Numbered from the stretch's first letter, positions 39,797 through 50,160 are shown. The stretch: DNA of 64,000 nucleotides from Nocardioides sp. B-3 (GCF_024703895.1 NZ_CP087968.1:1550001-1614000); one strand, 5' to 3'. Numbers and translations: made by a program. The notes: generated by a model not told the origin, from the letters alone.

Positions 39797-41253
39797 GTGA
39801 CCCGACTGCGCGCCCTGCTTGCGCCCCTGCTCATCTTGGCGGTGGTGACACCGCTCGCCGCCGCGTTGACCGTCACCACCACGACACCGGCGGGAGCTGC
39901 CTTCGGACGGTTGCGTCCGCCGACGGTCACCCCCGTCGCCGGCTCCGGCTTCGAGCTCACCGGACACTGGCGTCCAAGGTACGGCGCACCGTGAAGCTCC
40001 GGGAGCTCCGTGGCGGGCGCTACGTCACCATCACAACCAAGAAGTCGACGCGGGTCGGAGGCTTCACCTTCAAGAACGTCGTCCTCGATGGGCCCACCAG
40101 CCTGCGCGTCCGCGCTCCTCGACACAAGGTCAACCCCGGGTCCCGGGGCCTGAAGTCCATCGTCACCAAGCCGGTGAACGTCGACGTCCGGGGGGCAGTC
40201 CTCCCAGCTGACGGCGCTCCCGCCGATCGCCCAGCAAGGGCCGACGCCCGTCGACCCCGTCGACACCGCCCGGGTCGTGGCTAGCTTCAGCCCCGCGCGC
40301 CCCGGCAGTGTGGTCCACCTCGAACGCCTCACCGGCGACCGGTGGGTCACCGTGCAGACCGGCGCCCGGGATCGCGCGGGCACCGCTGTCTTCTCCGTCC
40401 CAGATACGGCCACCTATCGGGCGACCGCCATCTCCACCGCCGGTGGTCTGGCACCTGAGACCACCAGCACCGTCACAACGCGCACTCGGGAACCGATCTT
40501 CGAGGAGACGTTCTCGGGCACCGCGCTCAACACCGCGGTGTGGACCGATCAGGCCCGCGAGAACAATCCCGACGGCCAACGCACCTGCGCTCGCGTCGAC
40601 CCCTCTACCCGCCACGTCGCCGACGGCGTCCTGCACCTCGGTGTCGGCTACGACCAGACACGGCCCGGCCAGTCGTGCAGCTACTCCTCCACCTACGGTT
40701 CCGGCTCGGTTCCCTACCTGACCAACTCCCGGGTCGCCACCGAGAAATCGTTCACGTTCCAGTACGGGTTCGCGGCTGCTCGGATGAAGCTCCAAAGGGG
40801 CAAGGGCATGCACTCGGGCTTCTGGATGCTTCCCGCCGGCTTGTTTGCGCTGGGCGACCACGGGATCCTCCCGCCCTGTGACACCGAGGTCGACGTCATG
40901 GAGTTCTTCGGCGAGCACCCACGCTCGGCGAACGCCATCGGCGCCTTCCTTCACCAGTGCACGTCGGGCGGGCAGGTCACCAAGCACGGCGGCATCGTCA
41001 AGGAGACCGCGGCAATGAAGCCGGCCAACGACACCGGTGGGACTCATTCCATGTGTTCTCGGTGGAGTGGACGCCCAGCGAGTATGTCTTCCGCATCGAC
41101 GGTGCCGAGTTCTACCGGGAGACCCGCGCGGTCAGCCATAAACCAGCGTTCCTCATTCTCTCGATGCTGACCTCGGACTACGAGCTGCGACACCTGACAC
41201 CTGACCGGATGAGCCAGACCGCCCGGGTCGACTGGGTCCGCGTCTACCAATAG
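39797..41253 (+). CDS. Secreted family 16 glycoside hydrolase (beta-glucanase type)
   Basis: A GTG start gives a signal peptide (LRALLAPLLILAVVTPLAAAL ... AGA). Next come about 150 residues of beta-rich domains (VKLRELRGGRYVTITTKKSTRVGGFTFKN; VVHLERLTGDRWVTVQTGARDRAGTAVFS) and then a GH16 domain starting EPIFEETFSGTALNTAVWT. The catalytic signature DTEVDVMEFFG has both Glu and the Asp, and WTPSEYVFRIDGAEFYRET and DWVRVYQ close the fold. GH16 enzymes cut beta-1,3/1,4-glucans or galactans. Shifts near 39975, 40200 and 41035. The substrate is not predictable here. It is cargo of the mobile element. Confidence 0.82.
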
Positions 41254-41377
41254 GGCTGTCCGAACGAGGCGGCCCAAGGCCGCCTCTTCCAAGGTGCCGC
41301 GGCCGATGAGCGCCCGACGACCTCCCCCGTCCCCGACCTCCCCCTGCTCGCCGGACCCCGAACGAGGAACACACGCC

Positions 41378-42518
41378 ATGAAGCTACCCCCACTCGCCCG
41401 TCAGTCCTTGAGCGCACTCGCAACGACCGCCCTCGCGCTGTCCCTCGGCACGATCGTTGCTGGAGGCGTCCCCTCGGGCACGGCAACGGACCCGGGCGCG
41501 GGCCCCGCGCCACACCGTACGTTGGAGCATCAGGACTCGGTCCCAGACACCGGGGCAGCCCTCCTCAGCCGGGCGATGGCGATCACTGCATCAGCGCCCG
41601 AGGTCGTGGACAGCGACGCCGGGATCCTGATCTCCGGGGCCGTCAAGGTTCGGTCCGGGAACCATGCGCGGCCGCGCTCTGTCCACTTGTTCGAGTCCAC
41701 GCCCCAAGGCTGGAGGCGGCTGGCCAAGCGCGCCAGCCTCCGCACGGGCACGTTCCGGTTCAAGGTTTCGGCAGGCTCCACTCCCCGCATGCGGACCTTC
41801 CAGGTGCGCGCTCTCCGCACGGACGACCCGGCCCCGGCCAACACAGGCAGCTTTCGAATCGAGGTGGCCGCCCCCGAGGCGGTAGTGCCTGCACCCGAGC
41901 CGCCACCGGGCAACGACGCCAACGTCCCCAGCGGCAGCCCGGATGACTGGTCGTTCCTCTTCGCGAGCCGCGGCGGTGCACGGTGGAACCCCTGTGCGGC
42001 CATCCGCTGGGCCTACAACCCGAGCGGCGGCTGCCGGACGCGCAGGCGCACGTTCAGGAAGCATTCACGCGCATTGCGCAGCACACCGGCCTTACATTCA
42101 GCTACGTAGGTGAGACGGGGCACGTGGAGGCGACGGGCACGGCATTCCCCGCCGATGTCGACATCGCGATCGGTTGGGCCGACGAAGCCCAAGTGCCGGA
42201 TCTGGCCGGTGACGTGGTCGGTCTCGGCGGCGGGTCCGCCAAGGCGGCTCCGCCCGGGAGCGACGTCGGCTACAAGTTTGTGCGCGGCTTCGTCATCTTG
42301 GACAAGGGCCACAGCCTGCAGCAGGGCTACGACACCTCCGGCTCCACCACACCGGGGCCAAGTGATGCTGCACGAGCAACTGCACGCGCTGGGACTCGGC
42401 CACGCGACCGGCGCCGAGCAGTTGATGTTCAGGCGGCTTGTCGTCTCTCAACCACAGCTTCGGTGCCGGTGACCTCACCGGCATGGCGCGGGTGGGCGCG
42501 GGTCAGGGCTGCCTGTGA
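41378..42518 (+). CDS. Secreted matrixin-like zinc metalloprotease
   Basis: After a signal peptide (LSALATTALALSLGTIVAGG) a beta-rich domain (GAVKVRSGNHARPRSVHLFESTPQGWRRLAKRASL) resembles the one in the preceding glucanase. The catalytic domain reads WNPCAAIRWAYNPSGG, AFTRIAQHTGLTFSYVGET and VMLHEQLHALGLGHATGAEQLM, the HExxHxxGxxH zinc site of matrixins, with a Met soon after. Shifts near 42030, 42360 and 42450 are needed to reach the end NHSFGAGDLTGMARVGAG at 42518. It probably acts outside the cell. Confidence 0.8.
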
Positions 42519-42820
42519 CCCCTGGACCCGTTTGTTGCAGGGGGCGCTCCACGTGCAGGATCGCGTTCTCCCGGCAGCAGCTCCAAAATCGAGCGGCTCC
42601 GATCAACGAGTCGCATGGAACGGACCGGCCAAGCCCTCTTCGCCGCAAGCGCAAATCAAGACATCGCTCAGGCGTGCCCGACGCAACCGAGGGTAATGGT
42701 CGACCGTCATTTGGCCATCGCCATGGACCGGGACCGAGCCACGACGACGACGATGTCGGTGACATCTCGAGGGTAGGGAAAATTGAGCACTTTCGACGCG
42801 GTGGTTTCTAGCAGTGGTCG
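42519..42820. other. Intergenic stretch before IS21
   Basis: No supported gene or strong motif between the metalloprotease and the left terminal repeat of the IS21 element. Confidence 0.45.
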
Positions 42821-42902
42821 CAACACCTCCCTGATAATTGTCAACGGCCAGTTCGTGGTCCCCGCTGGTGGCCATCTGAAAGTCCCCACTCTTCGTGTTT
42901 GA

Positions 42903-43683
42903 TCAGTTGGTCTTGATCCGGGTTCCTCCGTTCGCTCGTGCTTGCTTCATTCGGTAGGAGTCGCCGTCGGTGACCACGGTGTGGCAGTGGTGCAGGAGCC
43001 GGTCGAGCATGCTGACGGCGGTGGTGTGTTCGGGCAGGAATCGTCCCCGGGACTCGAAGGGCCAGTGCGACCCGATGCCCAACGAGCGGCGTTCGTGGGC
43101 GGCCGCGACGAACCGGAACAGCAGTTGTGCTCCGGTGTCGTCCAAGGGAGCGAAGCCGAGCTCGTCGACCGGGATCAGCTCGTTGCGGAGCAACGTGTCG
43201 ATCACTCGTCCGACGGAGTTGTCGGCCAGCCCGCGGTAGAGGGTTTCGACGAGTTCGGCGGCGGTGAAGTACCGGACCCGGTGCCCGGCCCGGACCGCGG
43301 CGATCCCCAAGGCGACGAGCATGTGCGACTTGCCGGTGCCGGCGGGCCCGATCAGGCAGACGTTCTCCGCAGCACGGACCCATTCCAAGGACGCGAGGTA
43401 GTCGAACGTCGCGGTCGGGATCGAGGAGGCTGCGACGTCGAAGTCCTCGAGTGTCTTGGTGACGGGGAACGCCGCCTGCCGTAGCCGGGTTCGGGCGTTG
43501 GACTCATCGCGTGCGGTGATCTCGGCCTCGACCGGGGTGCGGAGGAACTCCTCGGGGTTCCAGCGTTGGGTCTTCGCGGTGACCAGCAGTTCGGGTGCCA
43601 GTCGGCGCATCGCGGCCATCTTCAACCGCTTCAGTCCCTCGGTCAGATCGGCTGCCAGCGGCAGGCGGTGTCGACGCGGTCAT
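42903..43683 (-). CDS. istB: IS21 family helper ATPase IstB
   Basis: An AAA+ ATPase that assists the IstA transposase in target choice. Walker A IGPAGTGKSHMLVALG, Walker B LIPVDELGFAPLDD and the sensor region HERRSLGIGSHWPFESRGRFL are clear, and the C-terminus HHCHTVVTDGDSYRMKQAR is typical. ATG 43683 overlaps the istA stop. A base error near 43660 separates the first six codons from the rest. Confidence 0.9.
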
Positions 43684-45140
43684 GACACGTCACCCCCGTC
43701 GATCCGGTAGGCATCCAGCGACCGGGTCGGCACCGTGGGCAGCGTCAACACCAGCGCTTGCCCGGCCGGGCGTGGGGTCGGGGCTTGGCCGTTGGTGGCC
43801 GGGATCGAACGGACGTCGGCGGCACGCCACCGGCTGAACGCGACCGCCCGTTCCGGGGCGGCCGAGAGTGGTTCTTCGCCGTGGGCCGCACCCGGGGTGA
43901 GGATCTCGGCGATCTCGGTGGACAGTTTGGTGACCCCGGCCGCAGCAGCACCGACCCGGGGAACGCCTCCACGGCACTGCCCCGAGCCGAGGAACGCCTT
44001 CTCGGTGGCCGTCCTCGGCCGTGCCGCCCGGCGTGGTTTGTCGGGGGCGTGGCCCGCCGTAGTGCTCATCGACGATGCTGGTCTCGCCCGGGGCGACCGG
44101 GGTGTGCTCGGCGAACACCTCCCCGGTGATCGGCGCGATGACCCGCAGCGTCCGGTCATCGACCAGCACCGTGACCGTCGTGCCGATCAGCTTGTTCGGC
44201 ACCGAGTAGCGCCCCCGATCCGAACCGGACACACGAGAGCTTGTCGACCTTCCTCGTGGTCGGCTTCGCGCCGAAGTCCAGGCGCAGCGACGGCAGCACA
44301 GCGAGCAGTTCTCGCTCGGTGTCCAGCCGCTGCGCGGGGACCGCGCAGATCTCCGAATGGGTGTTGGCGTTGACCTCGGCGCACCACACGGCGGCGGCCC
44401 CGTTCGCGGCACCCAGCTCGTTGAAGGGTCCTTGCGGGACCATCAGGTCGGCTTTGGCGTAGCCGACGAGGTTCTCCACCATGCCCTTGGACTCCGGGTC
44501 GGCGGCCTCGCAGAAGTCCGGGCGGAACCGGTAGTGGGTCGCGAACCGGACGTAGTCCGGGGTCGGGACGACGACGTTCGCGACGACCCCACCCTTCAGA
44601 CAGCCCATCCGGTCCGCCAGCACGACCTTGGGGACACCGCCGAGTTCTTCGAAGCACTCGGCCGGGAATCCCAGCGTGGTGGCGGCCTTCTCGTCGCCGG
44701 CGAACCGGACGAACCGAAACCGCGACCACGCCAGCACCGCACAGAACACGTGGACTCCGTTCAAGACACCCCAGTCGATGATCAGCGTCTCTCCAGGGCG
44801 CCCAGACCCCCGGCCGACGACCGCGGTGATTGCCGCGGCGCCACTGCGCCTTCGCGTCCGCGACCAGCCGACGGAAGTTCCGAGCAGAACCGACATAGCC
44901 AGCAGCGCGTGCCTCGGGCAACAGCCGCTTGGCCGAGATCCGACCAGAAGTGGCCTTGACCCGCGCCGCGACCACCTCAACGACGTCGTCGTAGTTCCTG
45001 ACCCGCGGCGCCTTCTCGACCAGTGCAGCGCCGGCTTCGTGCTGCTCGATGATTCTCTTCACGGTCTTGTGGGTGGTCCCGCAGATCGCGGCCGCACCCC
45101 GATAAGTGCCCACGTCTCGGTAGGCGGAAATGACGTCCAT
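43680..45140 (-). CDS. istA: IS21 family transposase IstA
   Basis: An N-terminal HTH (MDVISAYRDVGTYRGAAAIC ... HKTVKRIIEQHEAG) precedes an rve-type DDE core: ETLIIDWGVLNGVHVFCAVLAWSRFRFVRFAGDE, VPKVVLADRMGCLKGG, and FCEAADPESKGMVENLVGYAK with the catalytic Glu. Shifts near 44800, 44215 and 44060 split it. ATG 45140 is the natural start. Together with istB it makes a complete IS21 pair that may be functional once base errors are corrected. Confidence 0.88.
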
Positions 45141-45360
45141 ACGGTCTCTCGCGTTCTTCAATGGAGACCCCTGCGTGGTGATGTGGCTGGTTGGTACCGC
45201 CACCGTCACCACGCAGGGCCTCACGGCTCGCATACGACACGACGAACGAAGAGTGGGGACTTCTACCCGGCCAAAACCGGGGACTCAGACATGGCCACCA
45301 GTGGGGACTTTCTCATGGCCACGGACAATAATCGGAGGTTGTGTTGTTGTATGACTCGTC

Positions 45361-45560
45361 GTGAAGAAGGGCCCCGGTCGGCGTCCTCAGTCGGCCAAGC
45401 GCCAGCGGTTCATGGAGTTGCGTGCGCGCGGCTGGAGCATCCGTGGTGCAGCTCGAGAGATTGGGCTCTCGCGCACCACAGGCAACAACTGGACACGCGG
45501 CTACAAGACCTACCGCACGGGCGGCGTGGCGGGGTTCGTGCCGGCACTGGATCCCCTATC
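45361..45560 (+). pseudogene. IS30 family transposase, N-terminal remnant
   Basis: The first ~65 residues (KKGPGRRPQSAKRQRFMELRARGWSIRGAAREIGLSRTTGNNWTRGYKTYRTGG then FVPALDPL) match the start of actinobacterial IS30 transposases, then similarity stops. The catalytic part is absent from the window. The remnant touches the right end of the IS21 element, so the latter may have landed beside or within older insertion-sequence DNA. Confidence 0.7.
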
Positions 45561-45619
45561 GGAATCACGGCCGCGCGCTGGGCGGCCGCCGGTCGGGCTG
45601 CGACTGTTATATTTAACGC

Positions 45620-46170
45620 ATGAATGCGGTCAGTTTGGCGGAGGCGGTGGATGTGATGGGCCCTGCCCATCTCGACCAGACCGCCTTCGCTGCGGCCGTG
45701 AACGTCACGCAGGCGGCCGTCAGCCAGTGGCTCTCCGGCCGCCGCTCGGACCCCGACCGATGTCCGGGGAGGTCCTGCGGCAGCTCGGCCACGCATGGAG
45801 CGGGGAGGCTGTCCGACTCGGGACCGACCCACTGGGGCGCTACATCACCGCGCCCGTCGAGCGCTGGCGTCCCGTGTTCAGTCCTCGCGGTCGGTTCCGG
45901 CTCGGCATCCACCTGAACTGGTCAGGAAGCGCGAATGCACGGTGGTTCGACGCCGAAGACGCCGGCGACGTGCTCGAGTCCTACAGCCCGGTGCTGACCA
46001 ACGGCACCGCGGCCGACGTGCGCACTGGGTCGACCCTGAGGTCCTAGCCCGGTTCCTGCCGCTGTTCCGGATCAGCAACCAGCGGCGCACCGCGTGGGCG
46101 GCACACCTCAAGTCGCTCGGCTATGCCACCGAGGACACGGCACTTGGGCACATCGTGCCGCTGTCTAGCG
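45620..46170 (+). CDS. HTH-domain protein, candidate antitoxin of the AbiEii-type pair
   Basis: The N-terminus is a Cro/XRE-like helix-turn-helix (MGPAHLDQTAFAAAVNVTQAAVSQWLSGRR). After a shift near 45760 the protein continues GEVLRQLGHAWSGEAVRLGTDPLGRYITAPVERWRPVFSPRGRFRLGIHLNWSG, then FRISNQRRTAWAAHLKSLGYATEDT after another shift near 46030. The second half matches no family I know and is not the usual AbiEi antitoxin. An AT-rich TTATATTTAA lies just before the ATG. No stop separates it clearly from the next gene once errors are corrected, so a fusion is possible. Confidence 0.55.
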
Positions 46171-46854
46171 GCCGGGGAGCGCGCCGCAGCGATCCTGCTG
46201 TCGGCCTCGGGAAGCCGCATGGCCCTAGGAGGCGGTGGTGCGTTGATCGCCCATGGTCTGGTCGATCGCGACTCGGAAGACTCGGACGCGTTCATTGACT
46301 CCCGCGAAGACTTCCGGACTGTCGCGAGCCGGGTCCGGGCCGCCTTCTCGGGCGCCAACTACGAGATCAGCGACAACGACAGCCCGGGCGACCCGAGCCA
46401 GATCCTGACTCGGTACGTGCGCCCTCGCAAGACCACCACCCGCGGCCGGCCGACCATGCCGTTGAAGATCCAACTCCTGCGCGACCCGATCCTCCTCGAC
46501 CCCGTCCCCGGGCGGTACGGGCCGATGATCGATCCCGTCGAGCTAGGTGCTCAGAAACTGACAGTCATCTACGAGGACGCCCGTCCCCACGACTACGACG
46601 ACCTCGCACGCATCGCGACCCACTACCGCCTCGACCGGATCATCGAGGTCGCCGACGAGCGACAATTCCAGCCACTGGACCGGCCCACGATTGCCGCGAC
46701 ACTACGGCAGGTCGCGCGCATGCGGGCCGCCGACATCCCCGAAGGATGCGGACTCCACGCGTTGGTCGCCTACTACGACTCCGTCGCCGACCCCATCGCC
46801 ACCGGCGACCCGGGCCACGCCAGCAGCCTGCCGACACCGTACAGCTCCCAGTGA
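46155..46854 (+). CDS. AbiEii/AbiGii-type nucleotidyltransferase
   Basis: The core reads RMALGGGGALIAHGLVDRDSEDSDAFIDS, the AbiEii pattern: glycine loop plus the Asp pair of a nucleotidyltransferase active site. It is followed by PTMPLKIQLLRDPILLDPV and DPVELGAQKLTVIYEDARPHDYDDLARIATHYRL, the conserved region with Lys and the HDYDD acid cluster. AbiEii toxins act by transferring nucleotides to RNA targets. I start at GTG 46155, which joins this frame if one G is removed near 46176; ATG 46123 is the alternative as read. About 230 residues. Confidence 0.72.
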
Positions 46855-47193
46855 CCCGCTGCGGAAACAACCGAGCAGGAGCAGTCGGCCGGCGGATCTC
46901 CCGAGGACATGGCCGCGCTGCAGCGGATACCTGCTCCAACAATCCCAGCAGCCGTGTGACGCGCCATCTGGACCCAGCGCGCCCCCGACCAGCCCACCAT
47001 CGCTAGCCAGCGGGCGTGCCATGACACGGTCCACCCGACGACGACGGTTGCCGAAAGCTGAGAACCACCGAGATGAGAACCGCTGCATACACCGTTACTC
47101 GGACAGACCCCGCCCTCGGTGAGGATGTGCCCGAGATCGCACGGCGGCCGCGCTTGCCATAGGCCGCTGGCCAAACCGGCCACCGGCGGCTCG
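46855..47193. other. Intergenic stretch before the integrase
   Basis: About 340 bases between the AbiEii-like gene and the integrase stop codon, genes that converge. I see no gene, strong hairpin or repeat in it. Confidence 0.5.
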
Positions 47194-48465
47194 TCAGTCG
47201 CCGCTCGCTGCCCGCTCTGCCCTTGCGGACAGGCGACGACCGAGATCGCGGTCGCGGTCGAGACGGCTGTGCTGGTACCTCATGGCCATTGACGGCGTGG
47301 AGTGTCCGAGTCGATACATGAGCTCGGCCATGCTTGCGCCCTCCTCGCCCGCCATCGACGCGCCGGTGTGTCGCAGGTCGTGCAGGTCCAGATCTTGCCG
47401 GCCGGCGCGTCGCCGGGCTTCTCGCCAGCCGAAGCCTGCATTGCGCACGTTGCCGTCGCTGTCCGGGACGGCGGCACGGCCGTTCAAGGTGGCTTCAGAC
47501 AGGTGGGCAGTCGGGTCGCGCTCGGATGAAAAGAGAAGGCCGTTCTCTCCCGGGGAGGCGTGTTGAAGGAGATGCTCACGCACCGTGGGCAACATGAAGC
47601 CCGGGATTGACACGGTGCGGATCCCCGCGTCGGTCTTGGGTGGCCCGATGTGAATAGCTGTACGGGTTCCCGAAGCCGCTTCGGCGGTGCTCGCACGCAC
47701 GACGGCTCTGCGCACGTGGACCCATCCGAACGGCTCGCCTGCCTCGTCGCGTCCGATGACCACGTCGGCGCGCCTCAGCTCACGCAGCTCCCCAGAACGG
47801 AGGGCACACCGGGTGGCTAGGAGGAGCAGGAGGCGGCGGCGCTCCGGCATGGCCGCGACCATGACGGCCAGTTCATCAAGCGATGCCGGCTTGACTTGCC
47901 TGTGGCTGGACCGCACTCCCGCGCCGCGTAGGTACGCCGGGTTCTTGTCGAGGAGCTCGTCGTCCGTAACCGCGGTGTTCAGGATGGTCCGTAACGTTGT
48001 GTAGACATGTGCCTTCGTCAGAATTGGTCGCGTCGAGTTGCTCGTGCCATGAGCGGACGGCAGCCCCAGTGATCCAGTCAAGCGGGACTTCTCCGAACGT
48101 TGGGTAGATGTGCACCCTCAATGACGAGAGGTACTTGTCGCGGGTGGTCGGCCGTAGGTGCTCGCCCTTGCTGTTGCGCCTCGATGCGATCCGGGCTTCC
48201 GCGTATTCACGGAACGTCGGCAGTCGATCCGCTTCGGCCGCCCGTTGAGCCATCTCGAGCCGCGTCTTCGGTGGCACCCGGGTTTCTGGTGCCTCCACAG
48301 TGCCGCTCGGCCGCTAGCCGGGCCTCCGCGTCGATGCGTGCGGTGAACGTCGTCGGGGCGGTCACGGTCTGCCCGGAGGGGCTGGAGTAGCGCGCCCGGA
48401 AGCGCCCCGCTCGGGAGCTTCCTGATGCTGCCGAAACCCCGTTTGCTGGTTCGCCTCGTCGCCAT
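47194..48465 (-). CDS. int: Tyrosine recombinase (site-specific integrase)
   Basis: The integrase of the element. The N-terminal arm-binding region begins MATRRTSKRGFGSIRKLPSGRFRARY. A SAM-like core-binding domain follows (TFREYAEARIASRRNSKGEHLRPTTRDKYLSSLRVHIYPTFG). The catalytic domain carries Arg in ATRCALRSGELRELRRAD, His-x-x-Arg in DLHDLRHTG, His in RLGHSTPSMAMRYQH and the nucleophilic Tyr in MRYQH. Shifts near 48420, 48290 and 48030. It is transcribed inward from attR, about 165 bp away. Confidence 0.92.
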
Positions 48466-48479
48466 GATCGCCCGCTTCG

Positions 48480-48498
48480 TCGTGCCAGATACGTGCCA
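48480..48498 (+). repeat. Candidate integrase arm-type site, right
   Basis: TCGTGCCAGATACGTGCCA, identical to 26785-26803. It lies in the integrase upstream region and may also let the integrase repress its own promoter. Confidence 0.65.
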
Positions 48499-48631
48499 TA
48501 TCTAAACACACGCGAGTCCATTCATGTTCCTAGCAGCGCCGTCAGAGGATTGACGTTTTCCCGGGTCAGAGTGGCAAAAGGGGTGGTTTGACCGCTAAAG
48601 TCCAGAGCAGTCCAGAAGCCTTGGCGGCCGC

Positions 48632-48653
48632 TTCAAATCCCACCGCCACCGCC
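48632..48653 (+). repeat. attR core (tRNA-Ser 3' end)
   Basis: Exact 22-base copy of the tRNA-Ser 3' end. There is no tRNA body upstream of it, so this is the remnant side of the integration. Confidence 0.9.
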
Positions 48654-48661
48654 GGGCCAGC

Positions 48662-48693
48662 TGACAGCCGGATCCTCATGGGTCCGGCTGTCA
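48662..48693. terminator. Hairpin beyond attR
   Basis: TGACAGCCGGA (48662-48672) pairs perfectly with TCCGGCTGTCA (48683-48693). Before integration this would have stood directly behind tRNA-Ser, so it is probably the original tRNA terminator. Confidence 0.65.
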
Positions 48694-48717
48694 CGCATTT
48701 CTGGGCCGGGTGAACCT

Positions 48718-48915
48718 TCAGAGCAGGTCGAGGGCGATCAGCGGGTCGCCCTCCCGGACGACGTCACCGACCGCGACCCTGATGGCCGTGACCCGGCCGG
48801 GGTGCTCGGCGAGCACCGGGATCTCCATCTTCATGGACTCCGGGAGCACGATCGTGTCCCCGGCGCCGATGGTGTCGCCGACCTCGCAGTCGATGCTGAG
48901 GACGTTGGCGACCAT
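48718..48915 (-). CDS. Small biotin/lipoyl-attachment carrier protein
   Basis: A 65-residue single-domain carrier like mycobacterial TB7.3. The biotinylated lysine is in LPESMKMEIPVLAEHPG, within the usual hammerhead (GDTIGAGDTIV ... IRVAVGDVVREGDPLIALD). It would carry CO2 for a biotin-dependent carboxylase encoded elsewhere. Homologues are about 71 residues, and an ATG 33 bases upstream is in frame but interrupted by a TGA at ~48940, possibly a sequence error that removed the true start. Confidence 0.82.
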   Translation of the reverse strand: MVANVLSIDCEVGDTIGAGDTIVLPESMKMEIPVLAEHPGRVTAIRVAVGDVVREGDPLIALDLL

Positions 48916-49029
48916 CTCGGCCGGGATCTCGGTCGACTTCGTTCAGGCCATGCGGCCGACGCTAGTGGTTACCGCGGCGTACGACGGGTTTCGTGACGGG
49001 CGCGGAGCGCCCTCCTCAACTCCGGAGAT

Positions 49030-50150
49030 TCAGAGCTCGGCGAAGCGGGAGGGTTCGGGCCGGTGCGCGTCGGCCTCCTCGGCGCTGCGACCGCGGCGAC
49101 CGCGCGGGGCGGTGAAGGCCGGGTCGAGGCGGACCGGGAGGTAGCCGATCAGCAGCCCGAGGACGAGGGAGTAGATGCCACGCAGGCCCGCCTCGAGGAA
49201 CGAGCCGTCCGGGTCGAGGAGCCCCCGGGCCAGCGGAACGGTGGCGGTCACGCCGAAGGCGCACACCCACCAGCCCCGGCGACGGCGAGCGCGCTGGAAG
49301 CAGCCCCAGAGCAGGGCGGGGATGCCGAGGAAGACGACGAGCGGGCGCGGGAAGGCGCCGATGTGATCGGCGGTCCACGCAGCGAAGTCGAGCACGGAGC
49401 TGACGACCGACCCGGCGCCGTACCGACGCAGCAGCTCGCCGTAGGCCGGGGTCAGGACGAGCACGGCGGCACCGACGAGCACCGCGACCATGCCGCGGCG
49501 GCCGAGCCCGTGGATGCCCGCGCCGAGGCGGTAGACCACGGCGAACACGAGTCCGAGGGCCAGCACGAGCGAGGCGTAGTCGAAGCGCGGCTCGACGACC
49601 GTGGGTTCTGAAACCGACGGCGGCGATGGCGGCGAACCCGGCGATCAGGGTCGCGATCAACACCTCGCGCGCGGCCTCCCAGAAACTGACGGCCGGCACC
49701 GTCGCCATCACGGCATAGACGCCGCCGACCACGACGGTCAGCACGGCCGCGCCGGTCTGCAGGGGTGCGGTGCCGATGACAACGGCCACCAGTCCGAGGG
49801 CCGGGGCGAGCAGCAACGCGACACCGGGCCGACCGCCCGTCCTGTGTGCCGGGGCGGCCGACAGGACGGTCGAGACGGCGATCGCGCCCGCTCCGTCGAT
49901 CCAGTCGGGGCCGATGGCCGCCACCGCGCAGCTGAGCGCGACGAGTCCGGCGACGAGGACGGCCGCGCCAGCGATGCCAGCGATGCGAGGGGAGAACGGT
50001 GCCGTGCGCGGCTGCTTCTCCGGCCCTGGGCTGCTTCTCCGGCCCGGGGGGCTTGGGCGGCTTCGCCGTCCGGCGGTCCTTGGCGGGCTTCTCCGCGATC
50101 CGGCGTCCCTTGGGAGAGCCCTTGGCGGGACCTTCGGCGGACGCGGACAC
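49030..50150 (-). CDS. Polytopic membrane protein of unknown function
   Basis: A basic, Pro/Lys-rich cytosolic head (MSASAEGPAKGSPKGRRIAEKPAKD) precedes about eight hydrophobic segments, for example IAGAAVLVAGLVALSCAVAAI, VALLLAPALGLVAVVIGTAPL, MVAVLVGAAVLVLTPAYG and LRGIYSLVLGLLIGYLPVRL. No family recognised. Shifts near 50030 and 49600. The ATG at 50150 lies 10 bp behind the nitrilase-family gene, so the two are probably co-transcribed. Confidence 0.65.
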
Positions 50151-50160
50151 GGCGACGAGG

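Larger units (their letters stand above)
42821..45346. mobile_element. IS21 family insertion sequence
   Basis: About 2.5 kb with istA and istB overlapping as in IS21. The ends carry long, partly repeated inverted repeats: AAGTCCCCACTCTTCG (42880-42895) versus CGAAGAGTGGGGACTT (45247-45262), and CAACACCTCCCTGATAATTG (left) versus CAATAATCGGAGGTTGTGTTG minus one base (right). Exact outer limits and target duplication are not certain. Confidence 0.8.
26705..48653. mobile_element. Integrative mobilizable element in tRNA-Ser(CGA)
   Basis: The element is bounded by a 22-bp direct repeat of the tRNA-Ser 3' end. A tyrosine integrase sits beside the right end, an excisionase-like HTH protein beside the left, and a MobF relaxase/helicase next to that. 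A 19-bp integrase-arm-like repeat occurs near both ends. No coupling ATPase, replication initiator or secretion genes are visible, so transfer would need a helper. Cargo covers secreted enzymes, a signal peptidase cassette, an AbiEii-type nucleotidyltransferase and several insertion sequences. Confidence 0.88.

Noticed and set aside
46123..46298. Continuation of the HTH-protein frame to 46298
   Set aside because: The reading after ~46176 is the AbiEii-like gene out of frame (GARRSDPAVGLGKPHG), so it is not a real C-terminus.
48632..48653. Possible second tRNA-Ser gene at attR
   Set aside because: Only the last 22 bases match; the acceptor 5' side, anticodon arm and variable arm are missing.
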